Assembly (NCBI GenBank): GCA_022564295.1
Contig: JADFLR010000010.1
Location: 1 to 64,000, forward strand
Reading direction: 5' to 3'
Length of the DNA stretch: 64,000 bases
From: Bacteroidota bacterium
GTDB lineage: Bacteria > Bacteroidota > Ignavibacteria > Ignavibacteriales > Ignavibacteriaceae
Made by a program: the position numbers and the translations under genes. Positions within the stretch are counted from its first letter, which is position 1. Each line of letters starts with the position of its first letter. Shown in pieces: positions 34,328-42,203 of this stretch. The notes beneath the pieces were generated by a model. It had not been told where the DNA came from, searched no databases, and saw nothing but the letters and a program-made list of their open reading frames with translations.

Positions 34328-37276
34328 TCACGCGAGGTAGAAATCAAGATTTACTTCTTTATTTCTCCTTCCACAATCTTGATTTCCTTCTCCGTTAAAC
34401 CGTAAAGCCTGCCTATGCCGAAGCGGCTTCGCGCAGGCAGGCTGGTAAACGAGCTGGTCTATTTCTTTATCAATTCTTTCGCATTTGCGCTCTAAGTAGT
34501 TTTTGTCTCCTTCTGTTTTGGCTTGCTGGAGTTGCTTTTTTGCAGTGAGAATTTGATCGACCAATAGCATAAGTTTATCTGAGTTTTTTTTATTTTTTAC
34601 TTTAGCGATTGGTAATTGTGCAATATGTCCTCTTTTAACCTGTGCTAATGCTTCTCCTTTTTCGGGATTAATGACATTTTGATAATACCAAGTTAATAAT
34701 TTGGAATTTATAATAGCTAAAATGAATTTAAGATTGGTATCTATATCACGTGGCACAATAGTATACAAGTTATCTCTCACAATATATTTATCAGTATCCA
34801 ATGTAGCAATAAGCGAATCCCCAGTTTGACGTATAACAATTTTTGAATTTGCATCATAGTTTGCGGAATATCTAGGCTCAGCTAGCCAATCACCAAAACT
34901 TATCCAATAATCCTTATTCCAAAGAATTGCAAAACGATTTATTAGACGTCCCCTTAATAGTTTTTTAAAAGTTGAATTGATTCTCTTTTTGGAAACATAT
35001 GGCTTATCTTCAACTACTTTCCTTGTTTGTGGAGGTTTGCCTTTTCCTACTTGAAAAGGTTTGCACCCTTGAGTTATAACAACAATATCATCCAATAGTG
35101 TATTATTTTTAATTTTTAATGTGAGGGGAATAATTTCATCTCTTTCATAAATATTTACTGAGTTACCTTCAGATTGAATAAACCTTTGTTGTGATATATA
35201 ATATGATTTTTCTAATTTATCTTTCTCTATTAGTTTAACTTTAATTTTAGATCTAACGGATGGTTTAATTTTATTTAGTATAATTGTCTCAGTATCAACA
35301 GTAGCTTGGTTAAAAACATAGAATTTATAATGTACTATTTGGTCAATTACATAATTTTTGAAAATATACTTCCTAAAATCTTTAGAGAATAAGTTTAACA
35401 ACCATGTATTCGGAATTATATATCCCAACAATCCTTTTTGTTTTAAGATAATCAAAGCCTTTTCAATAAAGATTGAATAGGAATCAAACTGATAACTCTG
35501 AATGTGATATTTGTTCTTAAAATAATGTAAAGAATTGTTTGCAAAAGTTGCACCATACGGTGGATTCCCTACAATCGCATCAAAGCCGCCTTTGTTCATT
35601 ACTTCAGTGAAGACATTCTCAAAATCCATTGGTTTAATTTTCAGTTCATCGAACCCTCCCTCAGTCCCTCCCTTTGGCAAAGGGAGGGAAGTCTGATGAT
35701 CAAGAATATCAGTTCCAATTAATGAGTTGCCGCATATAATGTTTTTATTTAAATCGGGTAAAAGCTGTTCTTTAAATAATACCCACGTATCATTTGCAGT
35801 TGCCGTGGTTTCATCTTCAAGCAATTTTAAATAAAGAGAAAGCTGTGTTACTTCAACCGCTTGCTGGTCAATGTCAACTCCGTAAATATTATTAATAAGT
35901 ATTTTCTGTTTCTGTTTAAGAGAGAGACGGTAAACCCCTTCATATAAAATGCAGCCGTCTTTTTTTGCCTGCTCTGTGTGCTGCTGGTACCAAAGTTTAT
36001 GGTAATCGAGAAGAGTTTCAAAAACAGTTATAAGAAAGGAACCGCTTCCGCAGGCAATGTCTGCAAACCGCATCTTTGCAATCTGCCTCGGTGTTTTGCC
36101 CGTAATAAGTTTTCCAACTGTGTTTTCTACAATGTAATTAACAATATACTGCGGCGTGTAATAAACTCCGCCTGCTTTTCTTACTTCAGGTTTTTCTTCA
36201 ATGGTTGCTCGCTTATATGTGGCGTGTACAACCTTTCCGAGAAATCTTTCGTAAATAGAACCAAGAATATGAATTGGAATTGCGTCAAAATTATAAGGAG
36301 TATTTTCGTGGGAAAGTTCTTCACAAATTGCAGAAAAAGTTTTATCATCGGGTTCGACTATGTTAGGGGAATCAATAAGATGTTTTTTAAATACAACTCC
36401 GTTGTATTTTGCATCGAGCTTACGCGAATCTCTAAGAAAATCTTCCCAGGCACTTTTTCTTTTGCCAAAATTACTTACATAATGATCTGGTTCAATCAGC
36501 TTATCTTCCAAAAACTTTATAAATACAAGCCTGTCTATTGTCCTTTGCGTTGCTTCGGTAAGCTCTTCGCTTGAAAGATGTTCATTATTCTTCTTAAAAG
36601 ATTTTGCAAGTGCAGTTCTTATCTCATCTAACTCTTCAAGAAATGCCTCATCGATAGATTGAAATGCCGTTTTAGTTATTTTTGCTTTTTTGCCCTTTGG
36701 TTTAGGAAGTGCATCAGCATACTTACCGATAGAATTATTTGCAATTGCTTCATGTGAAAAGAGCCAATAGATTTCTGAAAATTTATCTTCGTTGAGGTAA
36801 TCAGTATAATGGAATTGTTTAATCTTATAATTAATTGCATCGTTAATTGCCGGTTTGAACCTGCAATCAACAATATGGAATTCTTCGAAGTCTGTAAGCA
36901 CTGCTATCGGAGTTCCGGCATTCCATCCATAACGTGCTGTCTGGAAGTAGTAGTCTTTGTTTTCTAAATCGTGTGCGGGTTTTTTAGCTTCAACAAAAAA
37001 CTTTACCGTTCTAAAATCAGGCGCTAATGAGAATGAATAATCAGCTCTTTTTTGTGCTTTTGCAAAGTGTAAAGGCTTTTCAACCTTTACTTCCTGTTCA
37101 TAAGGATTTTTCTGTTCTTCATGCCTTACATCCCAGCCAAGAGCAATAAAGAGCTTATTTATAAAATCATTCCTTACATCTGCTTCAGAATAACTTTGGT
37201 TTAAAAAATAGTTTTCGTTTTCCTTGAAATCTTGCACAAGGTCTGAAACTCTCTTAAAAGCATTTTCGAAAAACAT
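34328..37276 (-). CDS. Type IIG restriction-modification enzyme (Eco57I-like)
   Basis: This 982-residue protein combines nuclease and DNA methyltransferase. The N-terminal PD-(D/E)xK part has D79 and E96-A-K98 (FFVEAKKP). The amino-methyltransferase has motif I in FADIACGSGSFLI (near residue 405) and motif IV NPPY in AIVGNPPYGATF (near 572). A C-terminal specificity region follows (TaqI-like). It is probably a single-chain restriction enzyme; no partner gene is nearby. Two palindromes interrupt it: an in-frame insert (SLPLPKGGTEGGF, near residue 533) and a 3' insert (34407-34442) that shifts the frame. The original end LYGLTEKEIKIVEGEIKK and its TAA (34351-34353) are still readable in another frame. 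Activity is uncertain. Confidence 0.9.
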   Translation of the reverse strand: MFFENAFKRVSDLVQDFKENENYFLNQSYSEADVRNDFINKLFIALGWDVRHEEQKNPYEQEVKVEKPLHFAKAQKRADYSFSLAPDFRTVKFFVEAKKPAHDLENKDYYFQTARYGWNAGTPIAVLTDFEEFHIVDCRFKPAINDAINYKIKQFHYTDYLNEDKFSEIYWLFSHEAIANNSIGKYADALPKPKGKKAKITKTAFQSIDEAFLEELDEIRTALAKSFKKNNEHLSSEELTEATQRTIDRLVFIKFLEDKLIEPDHYVSNFGKRKSAWEDFLRDSRKLDAKYNGVVFKKHLIDSPNIVEPDDKTFSAICEELSHENTPYNFDAIPIHILGSIYERFLGKVVHATYKRATIEEKPEVRKAGGVYYTPQYIVNYIVENTVGKLITGKTPRQIAKMRFADIACGSGSFLITVFETLLDYHKLWYQQHTEQAKKDGCILYEGVYRLSLKQKQKILINNIYGVDIDQQAVEVTQLSLYLKLLEDETTATANDTWVLFKEQLLPDLNKNIICGNSLIGTDILDHQTSLPLPKGGTEGGFDELKIKPMDFENVFTEVMNKGGFDAIVGNPPYGATFANNSLHYFKNKYHIQSYQFDSYSIFIEKALIILKQKGLLGYIIPNTWLLNLFSKDFRKYIFKNYVIDQIVHYKFYVFNQATVDTETIILNKIKPSVRSKIKVKLIEKDKLEKSYYISQQRFIQSEGNSVNIYERDEIIPLTLKIKNNTLLDDIVVITQGCKPFQVGKGKPPQTRKVVEDKPYVSKKRINSTFKKLLRGRLINRFAILWNKDYWISFGDWLAEPRYSANYDANSKIVIRQTGDSLIATLDTDKYIVRDNLYTIVPRDIDTNLKFILAIINSKLLTWYYQNVINPEKGEALAQVKRGHIAQLPIAKVKNKKNSDKLMLLVDQILTAKKQLQQAKTEGDKNYLERKCERIDKEIDQLVYQPACAKPLRHRQALRFNGEGNQDCGRRNKEVNLDFYLA
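34407..34442. repeat. Palindromic insertion at the 3' end of the restriction gene
   Basis: The outer arms GCCTGCCT and AGGCAGGC enclose a second small stem CGAAGC/GCTTCG. Together with one extra base they separate LVY from LYG of the ancestral enzyme and shift the frame. The arms match the palindrome at 25597-25615. Confidence 0.8.
35664..35688. repeat. In-frame palindromic insertion inside the restriction gene
   Basis: TCCCTCCCTTTG and its complement CAAAGGGAGGGA form an almost continuous 25-base palindrome. Read on the minus strand, the surrounding DNA encodes SLPLPKGGTEGGF, a low-complexity segment between DHQT and DELKIKP of the enzyme. Length is compatible with the frame, so the protein may tolerate it. 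Confidence 0.75.
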
Positions 37277-37484
37277 TAAGTATAACTCCAGAAATGTTGT
37301 TTAAAAATAGAAAAAAAGGAGTGAAAAGAGAATCAGAAAATTAAGTTAGCAAAGTTGTAACAAATTCAAGCTTCACCTACCTGCTTACATGTCCATAGTT
37401 ACATTGATGTTATCACAATCCTAAGGACAGGATAGAAATAATTTGTAAATTATATTTAATAAAAACGTTTTATAAAAATATGTT

Positions 37485-38504
37485 ATGATAACATCAAAAA
37501 AATTTAGTTTAGTGGAAGTCCTTAAATGGACCAAAGTTGAAATCATCATATTTATATTCATTGCAGCTATTCCAACGATTCTCTATGATGTGTTAGGTTA
37601 TAAGTGGCTTGCCATTCCCTGGCTGCCGGTTGCTTTGGTTGGTACTGCAGTTGCATTTTTAATTGGATTTAGAAACAACGCATCTTACGACAGACTTTGG
37701 GAAGCACGGAAAATCTGGGGTGCTATTGTTAATTCGAGCAGAACCTGGGGTATTGTGGTAAAAGATTTTATAACAAATAAGCACCCTGAGATTGAACTCT
37801 CCGAAGAAGAATTAACTAAAATTCACACCAATTTTATTTACAGACATATAGGATGGCTTGCTGCACTAAGATATCAAATGGGAAAGAGTAAAGCCTGGGA
37901 AAATTCGCAGGCATCACTCTCTGAAGAATATAAAAAAGTATTTAAAATGTTTAAGGGTGAAAATGATTTGGAAACTGAATTAGACAAATATTTTTCTGAA
38001 TCGGAAAAAGAACATCTATCTCCCAAAAAAAATAAAGCGACACAAATAATTAGTATTCAATCATCAGAATTAAAAAAAATATGGGAAATAGGACTCATCG
38101 ATAATTTTCGTCATTTGAAATTGCAAGGAATGCTTGAATAATTCTACGATCAGCAAGGTCAGTGTGAGCGCATTAAGACTTTTCCGTATCCCAGACAATT
38201 CGCAACTGTTAATCTTTTTTTCGAATGGATTTTTATTTTATTAGTACCTTTTGGTATGCTTCCGGGGTTTGAGAAATTAGGTAGTCGATTAATCTGGCTT
38301 ACAATTCCATTTTGTGTCCTTGTGTCATGGGTATTTCATACAATCGAAAAAGTTGGAGAGTCCAATGAAAATCCTTTTGAAGGTGGCGTTAACGATATAC
38401 CTTTGGCAGCAATTAGCAGAACCATAGAAATAGACTTAAAAGATATGCTGGATGAAAATGATTTACCAGAACCTATTCAACCAATCAACAATATTTTAAT
38501 GTAA
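37485..38504 (+). pseudogene. Bestrophin-like channel gene interrupted by in-frame TAA
   Basis: Bestrophins are anion channels; homologues conduct chloride or bicarbonate. ATG 37485 encodes 218 residues with the family features LVGTAVAFLIGFRNNASYDRLWEARKIWG and RHIGWLAALRYQMG, then stops at TAA 38139-38141. The same frame continues at once as FYDQQGQCERIKTFPYPRQF, then membrane helices and DIPLAAISRTIEIDLKDML, to TAA 38502-38504. These are conserved bestrophin parts, so the real gene is about 340 codons and the stop splits it. A sequencing error, a recent mutation or low-level readthrough are the options. A carbonic anhydrase gene follows 14 bp later. Confidence 0.75.
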
Positions 38505-38518
38505 AATAAGGAATTAAG

Positions 38519-39088
38519 ATGGAGATTAATGAAATAATTAAAAGATTAAAAGAAGGTAACAAACGCTTTATTTCCGACACTGCTCATAGAAAATTGCAAG
38601 ACTCAACGCGTAGAGAATTGCTAGCAGGCGGACAATCACCATTTGCAGTTATACTCGGATGCGCAGATAGCAGGGTTGTACCCGAAATTGTATTTGATAC
38701 AGGTCTGGGTGAGATCTTTACCGTAAGGGTAGCAGGAAACGTGGCTAACATTGCATCTCTTGCAAGCATTGAATATGCAGTTGCAATCTTGAAGGTGACA
38801 GTTGTTTTAGTACAGGGACACTCAAGCTGCGGTGCAGTTTCAGCCGCCGTAGATGGTGGGGATCTGGGATACAACCTCAATTTACTTTTAACTCATATTA
38901 CTCCTGCAATAGAACAAACTCCTGGTGGAAATATTGATGAGATTATTAAAAAGAATGCCGAGTTAAATGCAGAAGAACTGGTAAAGAGATCAGAAATTCT
39001 ATCAGAAGCGGTAAAGAACGGACAGTTGAAAATAATTCCTACATTTTACCATCTTCAAAGCGGTGAGGTTGAATTTTTAACCGATTGA
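38519..39088 (+). CDS. Beta-carbonic anhydrase
   Basis: The enzyme interconverts CO2 and bicarbonate. The 189-residue protein has the zinc ligands and catalytic dyad C48-x-D50-x-R52 (CADSR) and H101-x-x-C104 (HSSC), with VPEIVFDTGLGEIFTVRVAGN between. AAGGA precedes the ATG. It lies 14 bp behind the bestrophin-like gene, so they form one transcription unit, suggesting bicarbonate handling. No signal peptide is present, so it is cytoplasmic. Confidence 0.95.
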   Translation: MEINEIIKRLKEGNKRFISDTAHRKLQDSTRRELLAGGQSPFAVILGCADSRVVPEIVFDTGLGEIFTVRVAGNVANIASLASIEYAVAILKVTVVLVQGHSSCGAVSAAVDGGDLGYNLNLLLTHITPAIEQTPGGNIDEIIKKNAELNAEELVKRSEILSEAVKNGQLKIIPTFYHLQSGEVEFLTD

Positions 39089-39107
39089 GTTAGGAGGTTG
39101 CGTTAAA

Positions 39108-39134
39108 ATGATTAAAGCAGCTAAAGCAGGTTGA
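39108..39134 (+). CDS. Truncated mini-ORF with a strong ribosome binding site
   Basis: TAGGAGG (39091-39097) precedes ATG 39108, but the frame reads only MIKAAKAG and then TGA. It may be the remains of a gene once co-transcribed with the carbonic anhydrase; the mobile repeat at 39194-39280 lies just downstream. Translation product, if any, is eight residues. Confidence 0.2.
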   Translation: MIKAAKAG

Positions 39135-39193
39135 AGAATATTTCTTTTTTTTCATTTCCACCCGATAAAATTTGTTCTGCACAAGTTTGAAAT

Positions 39194-39280
39194 GTCATTC
39201 TGAATGGAGCATAGCGGAATGAAGAATCTCCAGATGGAAAAATTGAGATTCTTCTCCCGATAAATCGGGATCAGAGTGAC
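39194..39280. repeat. MITE/REP-like palindromic repeat
   Basis: The ends GTCATTCTGA (39194-39203) and TCAGAGTGAC (39271-39280) are inverted copies with one mismatch. Inside are perfect arms GAAGAATCTC (39221-39230) and GAGATTCTTC (39245-39254), and a hairpin CCCGATAAATCGGG (39257-39270). The layout is that of a non-autonomous extragenic repeat. Confidence 0.75.
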
Positions 39281-39462
39281 AAAAATTAGTTCTGCAACAG
39301 ACTCTAAATTCGGGTGCGAATTAAAAATCCGAATTTTCACGCAGTCTCTAATCTATGAGGGCAAAGTGATATGATTGCTGTTTGTATATGCTTTAATGTT
39401 AACTTTACATTATAATAATTAACAAGATTATCGTTAAGCATTTAGTAATACAATATAATAAA

Positions 39463-40338
39463 ATGAATTTTAATTCTTTATCTCAATTTATTCCCGCTAT
39501 CGTTTTCATCGTAATATTTTTATTCCTTCTTTCTCTGGAACATTTTTTCCCGTTACGGAATAAGACCTATTCATTAGTTGTAAGATTATTAATAAATGCT
39601 TCCTTAAGTGTCATTTCTTTTATGGTTGTGTTTTTCCTTGTTTCTCCGGCAGCGAAGAATGCTATTAGCTGGAGTTCGGAAAATAGTTTTGGCATATTAA
39701 ATTTAATCAAACTTCCGGCAGTCATCGAAGGTATAATAGCTTTTCTTTTGATGGATCTTGCATTTTATTACTGGCATCTGGCAAATCATAAGGTCCCGGT
39801 TTTCTGGCGTTTCCACAATGTTCATCATATCGATCCCGATCTTGATGTCTCTACCGCATTCAGATTTCACTTTGGTGAAATTGCATTATCTGCAATCTTC
39901 CGGATTATTCAAATATCAATAATTGGAATTACACCTGCTGCGTTTTTCATTTATGAAATATGCTTTACCGCTAATACAATATTTCAGCACAGCAACGTAA
40001 AGCTTCCCATTAGATTTGAGAGGATATTGAACAAGATAATAGTTACCCCTAGAATGCATGCAATACATCATTCACAATTTCGAACTGAAACAGATTCTAA
40101 TTTCTCAACAGTATTTTCCTTGTGGGATCACCTCCATAAATCTATTCGTTTAAATATTCCGCACAAAGATATTGTGATTGGTGTTCCGGGTTACACAAAA
40201 TCCGGGGATAATAATCTTGATAATGTTCTCTTACTGCCATTTAAAAAACAGAGAGATTATTGGAAGAAACCGGATGGTTCAGAATTATTTAGTCGTGAAA
40301 AATATATCTCAGAAAATCCGGGTAAACTTGAGGATTGA
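39463..40338 (+). CDS. Fatty acid hydroxylase / sterol desaturase superfamily membrane protein
   Basis: Members of this family use a di-iron centre held by histidine clusters to hydroxylate or desaturate lipids. The 291-residue protein has membrane helices at about 8-24, 40-60, 86-104 and 145-165. The histidine motifs are visible: H105-x3-H109 (WHLANH), H118-x-x-HH (FHNVHHID) and HAIHH (PRMHAIHHSQF), plus RFHFGE. The whole set is intact, so it is probably an active enzyme. The natural substrate cannot be told from sequence; it stands alone. Confidence 0.88.
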   Translation: MNFNSLSQFIPAIVFIVIFLFLLSLEHFFPLRNKTYSLVVRLLINASLSVISFMVVFFLVSPAAKNAISWSSENSFGILNLIKLPAVIEGIIAFLLMDLAFYYWHLANHKVPVFWRFHNVHHIDPDLDVSTAFRFHFGEIALSAIFRIIQISIIGITPAAFFIYEICFTANTIFQHSNVKLPIRFERILNKIIVTPRMHAIHHSQFRTETDSNFSTVFSLWDHLHKSIRLNIPHKDIVIGVPGYTKSGDNNLDNVLLLPFKKQRDYWKKPDGSELFSREKYISENPGKLED

Positions 40339-40380
40339 TATTTTTTTTATTTGCAAAAATGGTTTTATCAGAATTCTATA

Positions 40381-40434
40381 ATTTTTGCCTATAAGCAAAA
40401 AAAGTAGCGAAGATTTTTGCTTTAAAGCAAAAAT
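40381..40434. terminator. Two A/T-flanked palindromes between convergent genes
   Basis: An imperfect palindrome (ATTTTTGCCTATAAGCAAAAA, 40381-40401 region) and a perfect 22-base palindrome (40413-40434, ATTTTTGC...GCAAAAAT) lie between the hydroxylase gene and argF, which converge. The arms begin and end in T and A runs on both strands, so a bidirectional terminator is likely. Confidence 0.5.
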
Positions 40435-40602
40435 ATTAGAATTGCAAATCCTAAAAAAACGTGGTTTCCGAACTAATTTCACAAGCGAAGCAGCCATAGC
40501 TACCTTATTTGTTTGCGGCTCAGTTAGGTAAAAAAAGCCTCAAATGCTTTAATAATTGTCCTCCATTAGCGCATTCACGGTAAATATAAGTATGAAATTT
40601 AT

Positions 40603-41604
40603 TTACTTACCCAAAGTAGCAACCATAACCGCTTTTATTGTATGAAGCCGATTTTCCGCCTCATCAAAAACAATTGAGTGTTTCGATTCAAATACTTCTT
40701 CAGTTACTTCCAGTCCATCTAATCCGTACTTTTGATAAATATCTTCGCCAACCTTTGTTTCCCTGTTGTGGAATGCAGGAAGACAATGGAGAAATTTAAC
40801 ATCAGGATTTCCGGTAAGTTCAATTACTTTTTGATTAACCTGGTATGGTTTTAATAAGCTTATTCTTTCTTCCCAAACTTCCGCAGGTTCACCCATCGAA
40901 ACCCAAACATCGGTGTAGAGAAAATCGACTCCTTTTACACCTTCTTCAACATTTTCTGTAAGAGTGATTTTTGCCCCGGTTTCCTTTGCAATTTCTTTGC
41001 AGGTATTAACAAGGTCATCTTCAGGCAGATTATTTTTTGGTGCACATAATCTAACATCCATTCCCATTTTTGCAGCACCTACTAAAAGCGAATTGCTAAC
41101 ATTATTTCTTGCATCGCCTAAATAACAAAATGAAATCTCGGATAACTTTTTATCAGAGTGTTCTAACATCGTCATAAAATCAGCAAGAATTTGAGTTGGG
41201 TGGAATTCATCCGTTAATCCATTCCAAACAGGAACACCGGAAAACTCTGCAAGTTCTTCAACTATCTTTTGCCCGAATCCTCTGTATTCAATCCCATCAT
41301 ACATTCTTCCTAATACGCGTGCTGTATCTTTCATCGATTCTTTGTGCCCTATCTGTGAGCCGGAAGGACCGAGATAAGTTACGTGAGCACCTTGATCAAG
41401 TGCCGCAACTTCAAATGCACATCGTGTTCTTGTTGAAGATTTTTCAAAGATTAATGCTATGTTTTTACCTTTTAATTTTTGCTCTTCATTCTCATTTAGT
41501 TTATCTGCTTTTAGTTTGATTGAAAGATCAAGTATATAATTAATTTCATCTGTTGTAAAATCCAGTAGTTTTAAGAAGCTGCGATTCTTAAAATTCATCT
41601 GCAT
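40603..41604 (-). CDS. argF: Ornithine carbamoyltransferase
   Basis: The enzyme makes citrulline from ornithine and carbamoyl phosphate in arginine biosynthesis. The 333-residue protein has the carbamoyl-phosphate loop SSTRTR (S56-R61), HPTQ near 137-140 and the ornithine-side motif HCLP near 275 (FLHCLPAFH). The start is ATG 41604. It is a stand-alone gene here; other arginine genes are not in the window. A catabolic role cannot be excluded. Confidence 0.95.
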   Translation of the reverse strand: MQMNFKNRSFLKLLDFTTDEINYILDLSIKLKADKLNENEEQKLKGKNIALIFEKSSTRTRCAFEVAALDQGAHVTYLGPSGSQIGHKESMKDTARVLGRMYDGIEYRGFGQKIVEELAEFSGVPVWNGLTDEFHPTQILADFMTMLEHSDKKLSEISFCYLGDARNNVSNSLLVGAAKMGMDVRLCAPKNNLPEDDLVNTCKEIAKETGAKITLTENVEEGVKGVDFLYTDVWVSMGEPAEVWEERISLLKPYQVNQKVIELTGNPDVKFLHCLPAFHNRETKVGEDIYQKYGLDGLEVTEEVFESKHSIVFDEAENRLHTIKAVMVATLGK

Positions 41605-42203
41605 ATTAACTCCATTTAATGTTTGATAATTGATAAAAAATGATTATTATAAAATATTGTTCAACAGCAAATTAATGATATTTGTAATAATTACACTAAT
41701 TGGCTGATCAAAGAATTTTACCAAATGAATTTAATTGTTAAATATTGATTGCAATTCTAATTACAAAAATGATATACTGTAAATATTTTTTTAGATGATT
41801 TTAAAAATGATAAGTATTATTGTCACATCATGAAAAACACTGTTGTTGATTTTATCCAATATTAAGAGTACCTTTAATAATTTACTATCATCACCACAAT
41901 ATAAAGTAATACAACTAAATGTAATTTATTTTTTAGGTGGGGGGAAATTACTTAATTAATATTTATGAAAATTAAGGAGAAGCATATGACATAAATTACT
42001 ACTAATTGAATGCGGATGCGTTAAGTTCCGCATTAATAGAACAGGGGGTGAACATAATTGTTGAACAAGTAATACTACTCTCTTGATTCGCAACTCAGGT
42101 TGATGGTATATTAAGATTAAACTTCGCCATTCATCTTGTTGTTGTATCACTTCTTCTTAGGTAGTACTAATTGTTTTATTTTCATCTTTAAATGAGGTAA
42201 ACT
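41605..42203. other. Long leader region upstream of the TonB receptor gene
   Basis: No protein gene is supported. A mini-ORF at 41965-41994 (MKIKEKHMT, with AAGGAGA at 41974-41980 before its internal ATG) and a perfect hairpin AATGCGGA/TCCGCATT (42009-42034) are the only features. The length suggests regulatory content. Confidence 0.4.
42009..42034 (+). promoter_or_regulatory. Perfect hairpin in the receptor leader
   Basis: AATGCGGA (42009-42016) pairs exactly with TCCGCATT (42027-42034) around a ten-base loop, without a T run after it. Post-transcriptional control of the receptor is possible; nothing more can be said. Confidence 0.35.

Noticed and set aside
35978-36574. 198-residue plus-strand ORF inside the restriction gene
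   Set aside because: It is antisense to well-conserved enzyme sequence and has no family features or start signal.
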